NCBI GenBank assembly: GCA_900318065.1 | Contig: ONIY01000032.1 | Coordinates: forward strand, 1-44,621 | Source: an uncultured Prevotellaceae bacterium | Lineage (GTDB): Bacteria; Bacteroidota; Bacteroidia; Bacteroidales; Muribaculaceae | Direction of reading: 5' to 3' | DNA: 44,621 nucleotides | Part shown: one piece after another, positions 1 to 8,791 of the stretch | Layout: every line of letters begins with the position of its first letter | Numbering within the stretch: the stretch's first letter is position 1 | Program-made: the position numbers and the translations under genes | Notes under the pieces: model-generated | Databases searched by the model: none | The model's input: the letters and a program-made list of their open reading frames with translations, nothing else | What the model was told of the DNA's origin: nothing

Positions 1-348
1 ATTTTAAAAACCACGAGAAATATATATCTCCGAGCTTGCGAGGCTTTGCGACACCGATAGGTGCAACTTTGCGAGATTATCGTTCCCTCACCGCCGTTCT
101 ACGTTCCACTTTCCACGCGCCATAGGTGCAACTTTGCGAGATTATTGTGCCCTCACTGGGAATTACACCCACGCAAAAGTTCTCTCACAGGAAAACGACA
201 CCCAGGCAACGGTTCTCTCACAAAGCTGCCACTGCGTGGTCACAAAGTCTGCTTGCGCAGGAATTTTAAAAACCACGAGAAATATATATCTCCGAGCTTG
301 CGAGGCTTTGCGACACCGATAGGTGCAACTTTGCGAGATTATCGTTCC
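1..348 (+). repeat. REP-like hairpin repeat, partial tandem copies
   Basis: This stretch holds several copies of one dispersed repeat. Bases 1-86 and 262-348 are essentially identical. A short piece recurs at 122-150, and the longest copy runs from about 213 to 348. The unit contains small palindromes: CCTGC-TTGC-GCAGG, CACC-GATA-GGTG and CCAC-TGC-GTGG. A diverged inverted copy lies at 4531-4661, beside a REP-associated-type transposase gene. I see no credible coding sequence in 1-591: a 132-codon open frame at 61-459 runs through the repeats and has no protein-like features. Confidence 0.85.
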
Positions 349-437
349 CGCTCAAGTTTACTTGAGTCTTTAACATTTTTTCAACCTTTGCGATGGAAAT
401 ACTTCCTCTTTTGTGGCAATGATTCAAAAATAATTCC

Positions 438-445
438 TACCTTTG
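438..445 (+). promoter_or_regulatory. -7 box (TACCTTTG) for the 592 gene
   Basis: A perfect match to the Bacteroidetes TAnnTTTG box lies about 145 bases upstream of the start of the secreted protein. This implies a long 5' leader that carries the hairpin at 494-530. Confidence 0.6.
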
Positions 446-493
446 CATCAAAATTGTGAGATAAGATGCTTTTATCCATCATCCACACTGCCT

Positions 494-540
494 AAGGTCC
501 TGTATACAAAAGGTTTGTATGCAAGGACTTTTCTGTTTTA
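494..540 (+). terminator. Leader hairpin with T-rich tail (attenuator candidate)
   Basis: AGGTCC and TATACAAA (495-510) can pair with TTTGTATG and AAGGACT (514-530), with a small internal mismatch. The stem is followed by TTCTGTTTTA. It sits inside the leader between the -7 box at 438 and the start at 592, so it could terminate or attenuate the transcript of the downstream gene, or end a small leader RNA. Confidence 0.45.
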
Positions 541-591
541 TAGAAATAGAGATTTTTATAAACATATTTTTTACTAACTACTAATCAATTC

Positions 592-3500
592 ATGCGTATG
601 AAAAAATTACTAACTTTCTTAACCCTGCTCACGCTGTTCTTCACCACAGCGGGAGCGGAAGAAAAGACCATTACACTTGATGTTAATACATTCGGTGCAA
701 CTGATTCTTATGCTTTAAAAGAAGCGGAAGTGGATGGTTTTACATTTGTGGCGAATCAGATCTATAAAGCTGTAGGAGACAATGCTGGTTGTATGCAGTT
801 TAATAAAACTAATGGTCGTTCAGCAAAGGTTTACAATGAGACAGCAATTCCTGGTTTGAAAAGTGTTACAATTAATTACAAAACGATTAAAACTCATGCT
901 GTAACCGATGGTAATGCTTCTCAGCCTTCAACAAATTCTCAAGTTGGAGGAAATACAAATGTGGAAGGTTCAAAGACTTATAATATTACAAGTGGTTCCG
1001 AATATTTCATGTTTGAGTCTACAATAAACGGTGCTTTTTATCTTTATTCAATAGTTGTTACTTACGAAGAAAGCAGCACACCTGCAACCACTTATAGCGT
1101 CAATCTGAACCAGTCAACAGGTGGCACAATTAGTGCAAGCACAACCACTGCTGCCGAGGGTGCTACTGTGACTCTTACTGCCACCCCCGATGCTGGCTAT
1201 CAATTCACAAGCTGGGAAGTTCTTGACGGTGACGCTAATGAGATAACTGTGACAAACAATCAGTTCACCATGCCCGCAAGCAATGTAGAGGTCGAGGCCA
1301 CCTTCACTGAGCTTACCCCTCATGCTATTACCGTCATTGGTGGTTCTGCAAATCACACATCAGCATACCAAGGACAGACTGTAACAGTTACTCCCACAAT
1401 TCCAAGTGGAAAGGTTCTTGACCAAATCACTACTACTCCTGAATTGACATTAACACCAAGCGGCGACAACTACACCTTCACAATGCCAAACGAGGCAGTG
1501 ACCGTAACAATCACCTACAAGGATGCGCCCACCTACACCAATAAATTCGAGCGCATCAATAACACAAGTCAACTCGAGACAGGCGTCCGTTATCTTTTGG
1601 TTTATGAGACAAAACCTGCTGTGATGGGTGCTATCACTAAATACGGCACATCTGTTACATCAGGTTTCACTTATAGCAATGGTGTTATCACACTTAGTGG
1701 GACAGATGCCAAACCTCTGATCCTTGGAGGTGATGCAACCAATGGCTGGACTTTCGACCTTGACGGTAATCTCCTGTCACAAAATAAAAGTAGTGGCACA
1801 TTGAATACCACTAATTCAGACAACACTCTTTGGAATATATCTTTTAGTGGTAATAATGTTGTAATTGGCCATTCAATAGACGGCACTGATTATTCCATTC
1901 AATATAACTCATCAAACCCAAGGTTTGCTAGTTATAGCAGCAATCAGTCTCCCATCCAACTCTACAAAGAGGTAGGTCAGGTTAGCGCTGATAAGCTCTA
2001 TATCATTGGTAACTCTTTGAATGGTGTTACTGGTTGGGATATGACAAAGGGTGTTGAGATGATATATAGCAGTACTACAAACAAATTCTCTGCCGATGTC
2101 TATTTCGATGGTATGGCAAATAGTGGTAAAGATTACTTCCAGTTTGCAAAAGGTATCCCGTCAGAAGGAGATCATATGAATGATTGGGAATCTCTTACAG
2201 GTCGCATTGGAGCTGACTCACAAGGTAATTGCACTGTTGCAGAGGCATGGATGGATGGTAATTCTCCTATGCACCTAAGAGACTATAATGCTATTGAATC
2301 TTTCGAAATCACTCCAGGCCTTTACACTGTTAGTGTGGTTCTTGGTAACTCATGGAACTGCTATGTAAAGAGAAATCCAGTTACCATGACCATCAATAAC
2401 AACACCAGTGGCACTACATATTTCGAGGAAGGCTCTACAAAAACAGCAGTTCTTGTATCTAACTTAACAGAATATGAAGGTGCTAAGATCTACTATACCA
2501 CCGATGGTTCTACTCCAGATGAAAACAGTACTGAATATGGTGGCGAGCCACTTACAATTTCCGAGACTACAACAGTTAAGGCTATTGCAATCTTAAACTA
2601 CATTAAGAGTGAAGTTGCTGTAAGGAATTTCATCATGACTCCTAAGGCTCCAGAGATTACCCCTGCCAGCTGCACATTCAACGAGCCTCTCACAGTGAAC
2701 ATCACTGCCGAGGAAGGTGCCACCATCTACTACACCATCGATGGCAGCACTCCTACCTCGAGCAACAGCACTCAATACACTGGCTCATTCACCGTGAGCG
2801 AGACCACCACCGTTAAGGCAAGGGCTTATTTCGGCGAGGTTTACGGCTCGGTAGCCGAGGCAACATATACCTATGTAGAGCCTGTAGAGCCAGGTACTGA
2901 CAACTTCATTAGAGTAACAAGTAAGGATGACATTGTAGCAGGCCGTGAGTACATTATTCTTACAGCCGACTACACATGGGCAATGGGCGCTGTTGATAAT
3001 AAGAAGGCAACAGCCACACAAGATTTTGAAATAAGTCTGGATCACTCGACCGTTACAGCTGGCGATGCTGTTAATATCTTGAAATTAGGTGATGGTAATG
3101 TGTATGAAAACAATAACACTAAATATTGGACACTCACACAACAAGACGGAAAGAAATTCCTCCTTAGCCAAGGCGGAGCCGATATTCAAGCGCAAACTTA
3201 TGTTGCTAGTGGTTGCACCGATGAGTTTATTATCAACATCACAGCTGGAACCCACGAAAACAATTATGCAGTAGTCTCTGGCACTGGAGGACGCCAAATT
3301 TGGTATCAGAATAATGGTAATGAAGCTGGAGTCTTTGGCCATTATTCAAATAATACAGCAAATAATTCAACTTCTTATCAAAGGATTTTCCTCTACTATC
3401 GTGATGCTGTTAAAATAGTTGATCTCAAGCACCTTTGCAAGAATGGTGTAGAGAATCAGTCTTACAAGATTTCCAACGACTTGCAGGTGGCCTATGTTGA

Positions 3501-4359
3501 TGTTGAGAGCAATGTTCTTTGGGTTAAGGACGCAGATGGTCAGTCAATCTGGTCAACTAGTCCTGCCGAGGATGACGACAACTTCCCAATCGAGATTCAG
3601 GGCAACACCCGCCTTAATCAAGCTGATTATGACCAGAGCAACTGGCTCGAGGTTCACTTGACAGGCAACAATGCCAACAGCTTCAAAGACAAGGTTATCA
3701 AGGGTGGTTCTATCAGAGGTAAATTCACCAGCAAGTTGAACCCCACCATGGCCGATGTTACTCTCACAACCGAAGACATCAACACCGAGAGCACTACTGC
3801 TTATGCTCCTAACTACTACATGGCAGCCAACTTCTTCGGTAGCCAAAATTGCGGTTCGGAGATGGCAGGTCATGAAGGCCATGGTCACTTCTTCTTCATG
3901 AATCCTAAACCTCAAGAGTATGCTCACGTAGTATGGGCGGTCTACAATGCAGATGACAATACAATGAACATGACAACCGCCACAGAACATAACACTCACA
4001 AGTTCCAGGGTTCGTTTAAGGTTAACATGAGTATGAATGACGGTATTGAGACCCTTGGTAATGGTGTTGGATATAATGACTTCACCGCAATCATTCGCTT
4101 GAAGACTGCAGGTAAATCAGCTCCAATGCTGAAGGACAGCAAGCCTGCAAATGCTGAATATGAGGTATTCCCATTGAATATAACCAACCAGACTCCAACC
4201 GCCATCAACACTGTTGAGGCTGGCAACGGCGTTGTCAAGAGCGTGAAGTATGTTAACGTGGCCGGTATGGTAAGCGATTTTCCCTTCCAGGGCGTAAACA
4301 TCGTGGTTACTGAGTACAGCGACGGCTCTCGCTCGACTAGCAAGATGCTCAGGAAGTAA
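592..4359 (+). CDS. Secreted multidomain surface protein with bacterial repeats and chitobiase C-terminal-like domains
   Basis: A 1255-residue exported protein. Residues 1-22 form a signal peptide ending at TAGA; a second in-frame ATG at 598 would give the same leader. Residues about 169-240 and 244-308 look like InlB/bacterial-repeat modules (G-Y-x-F-x-x-W, then F-T-M-P). Residues about 600-683 and 688-760 look like the chitobiase/hexosaminidase C-terminal module (I-Y-Y-T-x-D-G-S-T-P). Two related blocks near 315-460 and 770-930 share a V-x-x-G-R/V-x-Y-L/I pattern. The last 45 or so residues (VKYVNVAGMV, then GVNIVV, then K at the end) resemble a short type-A type IX secretion sorting domain. 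No catalytic domain is recognisable, so binding or adhesion is inferred. The gene has its own promoter and terminator and is bracketed by inverted repeats. Confidence 0.8.
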   Translation: MRMKKLLTFLTLLTLFFTTAGAEEKTITLDVNTFGATDSYALKEAEVDGFTFVANQIYKAVGDNAGCMQFNKTNGRSAKVYNETAIPGLKSVTINYKTIKTHAVTDGNASQPSTNSQVGGNTNVEGSKTYNITSGSEYFMFESTINGAFYLYSIVVTYEESSTPATTYSVNLNQSTGGTISASTTTAAEGATVTLTATPDAGYQFTSWEVLDGDANEITVTNNQFTMPASNVEVEATFTELTPHAITVIGGSANHTSAYQGQTVTVTPTIPSGKVLDQITTTPELTLTPSGDNYTFTMPNEAVTVTITYKDAPTYTNKFERINNTSQLETGVRYLLVYETKPAVMGAITKYGTSVTSGFTYSNGVITLSGTDAKPLILGGDATNGWTFDLDGNLLSQNKSSGTLNTTNSDNTLWNISFSGNNVVIGHSIDGTDYSIQYNSSNPRFASYSSNQSPIQLYKEVGQVSADKLYIIGNSLNGVTGWDMTKGVEMIYSSTTNKFSADVYFDGMANSGKDYFQFAKGIPSEGDHMNDWESLTGRIGADSQGNCTVAEAWMDGNSPMHLRDYNAIESFEITPGLYTVSVVLGNSWNCYVKRNPVTMTINNNTSGTTYFEEGSTKTAVLVSNLTEYEGAKIYYTTDGSTPDENSTEYGGEPLTISETTTVKAIAILNYIKSEVAVRNFIMTPKAPEITPASCTFNEPLTVNITAEEGATIYYTIDGSTPTSSNSTQYTGSFTVSETTTVKARAYFGEVYGSVAEATYTYVEPVEPGTDNFIRVTSKDDIVAGREYIILTADYTWAMGAVDNKKATATQDFEISLDHSTVTAGDAVNILKLGDGNVYENNNTKYWTLTQQDGKKFLLSQGGADIQAQTYVASGCTDEFIINITAGTHENNYAVVSGTGGRQIWYQNNGNEAGVFGHYSNNTANNSTSYQRIFLYYRDAVKIVDLKHLCKNGVENQSYKISNDLQVAYVDVESNVLWVKDADGQSIWSTSPAEDDDNFPIEIQGNTRLNQADYDQSNWLEVHLTGNNANSFKDKVIKGGSIRGKFTSKLNPTMADVTLTTEDINTESTTAYAPNYYMAANFFGSQNCGSEMAGHEGHGHFFFMNPKPQEYAHVVWAVYNADDNTMNMTTATEHNTHKFQGSFKVNMSMNDGIETLGNGVGYNDFTAIIRLKTAGKSAPMLKDSKPANAEYEVFPLNITNQTPTAINTVEAGNGVVKSVKYVNVAGMVSDFPFQGVNIVVTEYSDGSRSTSKMLRK

Positions 4360-4420
4360 GCCTCACAGGCCCCCAGCGGTGGAACATGACCAGCGTGTCG
4401 TGATTCCATCCAGATAGAAA

Positions 4421-4465
4421 ATCACCCGCCCCCGCAAGTATGCCCAGGGCGGGTGATCTTTTTTC
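4421..4465 (+). terminator. Intrinsic terminator of the 592 gene
   Basis: A perfect 11-bp stem, ATCACCCGCCC (4421-4431) with GGGCGGGTGAT (4447-4457), is followed by CTTTTTTCT. It sits 62 bases after the stop of the secreted protein. Confidence 0.85.
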
Positions 4466-4530
4466 TCGCCCGCTCACGGGGGAGGGGGGTAATGATTATT
4501 CCAGCGTGAGAATTGTTTTCCTGTGAGGTC

Positions 4531-4661
4531 ACAATAATCTCACAAAGTTGCACCTATCGGTGTCAAAAAGCCTCGCAAGCTCGGAGATATAAATTTCTCG
4601 TTTTTTAAAATTCCTGCGCAAGCAGGCTTTGTGACCACGGAGTGGCAGCTTTGTGAGAGAA
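4531..4661 (-). repeat. Inverted copy of the REP-like repeat
   Basis: The minus-strand reading matches 213-343 along its whole length with scattered substitutions. The two copies are therefore inverted repeats flanking the 592-4359 gene. This copy lies about 275 bases upstream of the transposase start. A further short match (GTTTTCCTGTGAG, 4514-4526) corresponds inversely to bases near 184-196. Confidence 0.85.
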
Positions 4662-4681
4662 TTGCAGCTTGGGGCGGGCTC

Positions 4682-4855
4682 CCCTCTCCACTCTGCACCC
4701 TTCCCTCTGCACCCTTCCCTCTTCCCTCTTCCCTCTCCCCTCTCCTCTCTCCCCTCTGCACTCTGCACTCTGCACTCTCTCCTCTGCACTCTCTCCTCTG
4801 CACTCTCTCCTCTTCCCTCTCTCCTCTTCCCTCTCTCCTCTTCCTTCTCCCCTCT
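4682..4855. repeat. Polypyrimidine heptad tract
   Basis: About 170 bases of almost pure C/T on the plus strand. It reads as consecutive 7-mers of the types TTCCCTC, TCTCCTC, TCCCCTC and TGCACTC. Together with the terminator and the inverted repeat it fills the 577-base gap 4360-4936. It creates long spurious open frames on both strands, which I discount. Confidence 0.85.
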
Positions 4856-4936
4856 TTTTGTGTTGCAAGGCATTTGCCTTGTTCAAAATTGTGGTTTTTT
4901 GTTGCGGGAATGGGTTTTAGTGAGTATTTTTGCATT

Positions 4937-5911
4937 ATGGAAGATAATCGAGAGGAGCGTCGCCGCCAGTGGTGGCTTCGTAATAAGGGCAAATATGAGA
5001 AGAGGGAGTCTATGCTTCGCCGCATGGCTGGGCATGACTATTATGGTCGTTGCATCTACATGATAACGCTGAATGTTGCTGGCCGTCGCGACTTGCTTGG
5101 CGAGTTGCGTGGTGCTGATGCGTGCCACAGCGAGGCTTGGGTTGCGGCTTCGAGTCTTGGAGAGAAGGTGATAGGCTATTGGCAGGAGATTCCCTCGCAT
5201 CACCCTGAGGTGAGAGTTCTCAAGCACCAGCTTATGCCCGATCATTTTCACGGCATCATCTTTGTGACAGAGAAGATTCCGGTTCACCTGGGCACAATCA
5301 TCAACAGTTTTAAGAGTGCCTGCACCTTTGCGGCAAAAGAGCTGGGAATTTCCACTCCGTTGTGGGAGAAAGGCTATAATGATTCTATTTTGAAGAGCCG
5401 CGGCCAGTATGACCACATGAAGAGTTACTTGGCCGACAACCCGCGGCGCCTCATGGTAAAGAGGAGCTCAAGGGATTTTTTCACTGTCAGGCACTCGCTG
5501 CATGTTGGTGGCCGCGAGGTGGATGCCGTGGGCAATGTGTTCTTGCTTGATTATCCTGTGAAGGTGGCGGTGCGTTGCTCTCGCAGCTTGAGTGAGGAGG
5601 AGATAGATGAGAAGGTGTCGCAATTTCTTGAGATGGCTCGCCATGGCACGGTGCTTGTTTCTCCCGCTATCAGCCCTGGGGAGAAGAAGGTGATGAAGAT
5701 GGCCCAGGAGGCTCAATGCCGGGTAATAAAGATTGTGGACAATGGGTTCTCGGATATGTATAAGCCAGCCGGGAAAGACTTTGACGCTTGCGCCAGGGGC
5801 GACTTGCTGCTGGTGTCGCCATGGGCGCATCGCAACGAGAAAATCGACCTCACAAAGCAGCTGTGCGAAGAGCTTAACAGCCTTGCTGCCGCTATCGCTC
5901 AGGGAGAGTAG
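4937..5911 (+). CDS. REP-associated-type (IS200/Y1-like HUH) transposase with C-terminal extension
   Basis: A 324-residue protein. The N-terminal half has the Y1/RAYT layout: YMITLNV near 41-47, then the HUH motif in MPDHFHGIIFV (H103, H105), a helix leading to GYNDSIL (147-152), and YLADNPRR (164-171). Y164 or Y158 is the candidate nucleophile. Family members nick and join single-stranded DNA at hairpin sites. Residues about 195-324 go beyond the usual RAYT length and contain VLVSPAISPGEK, VIKIVDNGF and LLLVSPWAHRN, which suggest a Rossmann-like DprA/SMF-type fold; that reading is inference. I start at the ATG at 4937 because the frame upstream runs through a pyrimidine tract and the REP-like repeat and is low complexity. 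Linkage to that repeat supports a RAYT role. Confidence 0.8.
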   Translation: MEDNREERRRQWWLRNKGKYEKRESMLRRMAGHDYYGRCIYMITLNVAGRRDLLGELRGADACHSEAWVAASSLGEKVIGYWQEIPSHHPEVRVLKHQLMPDHFHGIIFVTEKIPVHLGTIINSFKSACTFAAKELGISTPLWEKGYNDSILKSRGQYDHMKSYLADNPRRLMVKRSSRDFFTVRHSLHVGGREVDAVGNVFLLDYPVKVAVRCSRSLSEEEIDEKVSQFLEMARHGTVLVSPAISPGEKKVMKMAQEAQCRVIKIVDNGFSDMYKPAGKDFDACARGDLLLVSPWAHRNEKIDLTKQLCEELNSLAAAIAQGE

Positions 5912-5919
5912 CTTGCTCC

Positions 5920-5995
5920 TCTTGAGCGCCGCTTTTTTCTTGAGCACGGCTTTCTCTTGAGCGCCGCTTTTTTTCTTGAGCGCCGCTCTTCTATT
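5920..5995 (+). repeat. Irregular 17-19 bp repeats (CTTGAGCGCCGCTTT)
   Basis: Four imperfect copies of CTTGAGCGCCGC plus a T-rich spacer stand in a row directly after the transposase gene. They grade into the 56-bp array that follows. Confidence 0.75.
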
Positions 5996-6201
5996 GAACG
6001 CCGCTTGTGCGGCGCAGTACTGGACGGGGCGGGCTCTTGCTGCGCAATACTGAACGCCGCTTGTGCGGCGCAGTACTGGACGGGGCGGGCTCTTGCTGCG
6101 CAATACTGAACGCCGCTTGTGCGGCGCAGTACTGGACGGGGCGGGCTTTGCTGCGCAATACTGAACGCCGCTTGTGCGGCGCAGTACTGGACGGGGCGGG
6201 C
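5996..6201 (+). repeat. 56-bp tandem repeat, 3.7 copies
   Basis: Copies begin at 5996, 6052, 6108 and 6163, giving periods of 56, 56 and 55. The third copy lost one C and the fourth is truncated. Each unit starts with GAACGCCGCTTGTGCGGC, which contains the hairpin GCCGC-TTGT-GCGGC. There are no unique spacers, so this is not a CRISPR array. Confidence 0.9.
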
Positions 6202-6221
6202 TTCCCTCTCCCCTCTCCCCT

Positions 6222-6257
6222 AAAATAACTGAAAACTGATGACTGAATACTGAAAAC
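6222..6257 (+). repeat. Heptad tract of the ACTGAAA type
   Basis: Consecutive 7-mers ACTGAAA, ACTGATG, ACTGAAT and ACTGAAA lie immediately upstream of the promoter of the AlbA_2 gene. The same heptamer family occurs at 38341-38385 and, inverted, at 34824-34885. Confidence 0.7.
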
Positions 6258-6264
6258 TTTTCAT

Positions 6265-6272
6265 TATCTTTG
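6265..6272 (+). promoter_or_regulatory. -7 box (TATCTTTG) for the AlbA_2 gene
   Basis: A perfect TAnnTTTG match ends 8 bases before the ATG at 6281. The transcript would start only a few bases ahead of the start codon, so it should be nearly leaderless. Confidence 0.65.
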
Positions 6273-6280
6273 CACTTGTA

Positions 6281-6925
6281 ATGGTAACGAAGAGGAAAGG
6301 ATATATCGAGGGCCTTATTGAGCAGGGCGAGCACGAGCATCAGGACTTTAAGTATCAGATTACTGACGCGCGCAAGATAGCTCGCTCGATCAGCGCCTTT
6401 GCCAACCATAGCGGGGGCCACCTGCTCGTGGGGGTGAAGGACAACGGCAACATCGTGGGAGTGAGCAGCGACGAGGAGATCTACATGATTGAGCAGGCGG
6501 CGCAGATGTACTGCCAGCCCGAGCAGCAGGTGAAATTTGAGGTGTTTCGTGTCGCTGGTAAGAACGTGCTCAAGGTCGACATCGACGAGGCGAGTGAGAA
6601 ACCCGTGAAGGCGCCCGACGACAACGGCCAGTGGCGCACCTACTACCGCGTGGCCGACGAGAACGTGCTCGCCACCTCCACCCACGCCAAGGTGATGCGG
6701 CGCAAGAGCTCGCCCACGCCCGAGGACGTGGTGATAAACCTCACCGAGAAGGAGGAGCTGCTGCTCGACTACCTGCAAGATCACGGCGGCATCACGCTCA
6801 GTGGCTATGAGCGACTGGCCCACATCTCGTTCTTCGCAGCCCAGCGCACCGTGGTGAAGCTGTGCGAAATGGGCATCCTCGACATCCAGTACCACCACAA
6901 CCAGTGCCTCCTCACGCTCGCATAG
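6281..6925 (+). CDS. AlbA_2-domain (Schlafen AlbA-like) DNA-binding protein
   Basis: A 214-residue cytoplasmic protein. Residues about 1-120 match the AlbA_2 domain: the opening GLIEQGEHEHQDFKY, the conserved ARSISAFANHSGGHLLVGV, then D-N-G-x-I-V-G-V and a TYYRVAD strand. This domain is typical of Bacteroidetes regulators and putative helicase-linked proteins. Residues about 150-214 look like a winged helix (EELLLDYLQDHGGITLSGYERLA, written here in parts: EELLLDYLQDHG then ITLSGYERLA), which would give sequence-specific binding. The gene stands alone between repeat-filled spacers and has its own near-leaderless promoter. A transcriptional regulator role is inferred; the target is unknown. Confidence 0.75.
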   Translation: MVTKRKGYIEGLIEQGEHEHQDFKYQITDARKIARSISAFANHSGGHLLVGVKDNGNIVGVSSDEEIYMIEQAAQMYCQPEQQVKFEVFRVAGKNVLKVDIDEASEKPVKAPDDNGQWRTYYRVADENVLATSTHAKVMRRKSSPTPEDVVINLTEKEELLLDYLQDHGGITLSGYERLAHISFFAAQRTVVKLCEMGILDIQYHHNQCLLTLA

Positions 6926-6944
6926 CACGGGCGCCGCAGGCGCA

Positions 6945-7040
6945 GGGAAGAGGGGAGAGGGGAGAGGGAAGAGAGGAGAGGGGAGAGGAGAGGGGAGAGG
7001 AGAGGGGAGAGGAGAGAGGAGAGAGGAGAGAGGAGAGGGG
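6945..7040. repeat. Polypurine heptad tract
   Basis: About 95 bases of G/A on the plus strand. It follows a 7-bp rhythm (GGGGAGA, GGGAAGA, GAGGAGA) in its first half and becomes less regular later. It is the purine-strand counterpart of the tract at 4682-4855. It opens the 408-base gap 6926-7333. Confidence 0.8.
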
Positions 7041-7071
7041 AATGCTTAATGCAATGCACAATTGAGCCCTC

Positions 7072-7262
7072 TCCCGCTCGAATGCTCGAGAATTCGAATG
7101 CTCGCCCGCTCGATCCCCCATCCTCGCTCCCCCGCGCCGCAGGCGGACAAGGCACGCCTTGTCCCTACAGAGCACCGATTTCCCATCCCCGATTTCCCAT
7201 CCCCGATCCTCGCTCCTTCGCGCCGCAGGCGCAACTTAACACTTAACCTTTAACCCTTAATA
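7072..7262. repeat. Mixed short palindromes and repeats downstream of enolase
   Basis: This part of the gap contains an interrupted palindrome around GAATGCTCGAGAATTCGA, the hairpin GGACAAGGC-AC-GCCTTGTCC, a 14-bp duplication (TTCCCATCCCCGAT), two copies of GCGCCGCAGGCG, and a final heptad run (AACTTAA, CACTTAA, CCTTTAA, CCCTTAA) at about 7233-7260. I see no gene in it. Confidence 0.7.
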
Positions 7263-7301
7263 AAAATGCTTGGCTACTCGTGTTGAGTGCCAAGCATTTT
7301 C
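7262..7301 (-). terminator. Terminator of enolase
   Basis: A 12-bp stem, AAAATGCTTGGC (7263-7274) with GCCAAGCATTTT (7289-7300), is extended by an inner ACTC/GAGT pairing. On the minus strand it is followed by a T run. It lies 33 bases after the enolase stop. Confidence 0.85.
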
Positions 7302-7333
7302 GTTTAGTTCATCATTGCGCGTGGGGCAGAGCT

Positions 7334-8650
<1,317 letters not shown>

Positions 8651-8690
8651 TTATTTGAGTGTTACTTTAATTATGTGTTTTATTTTTGTG

Positions 8691-8698
8691 CAAAAATA
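8691..8698 (-). promoter_or_regulatory. -7 box (TATTTTTG) for enolase
   Basis: A TAnnTTTG match on the minus strand, giving a leader of about 47 bases before the enolase ATG at 8641. Confidence 0.6.
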
Positions 8699-8791
8699 GT
8701 GAATATATTTGTTGTCTCAAAATATTAGCCTCATTATTGGGCGATTGTGCTATGACAAACGATTGCGAATGCCCCCCTAGGCATGCTGCCG

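Noticed and set aside
61-459. 132-codon plus-strand frame at the left edge
   Set aside because: It is composed of REP-like repeat copies and promoter sequence, with no protein-like features.
592-4359. Phase-variable invertible promoter at the flanking inverted repeats
   Set aside because: The inverted repeats lie outside the promoter and terminator and 4 kb apart. No invertase gene or short inverted ends typical of Bacteroides promoter switches are seen.
4631-4936. N-terminal extension of the transposase frame
   Set aside because: The extra 102 codons run through the inverted repeat and the pyrimidine tract and encode only Pro/Ser/Leu repeats. The ATG at 4937 starts protein-like sequence.
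5996-6201. CRISPR-like array
   Set aside because: The 56-bp units are contiguous, with no unique spacers, and no cas gene is present.
5468-6928. 486-codon minus-strand frame over the transposase 3' half, repeats and AlbA_2 gene
   Set aside because: It overlaps two well-supported genes and the 56-bp array, is repetitive and shows no domain.
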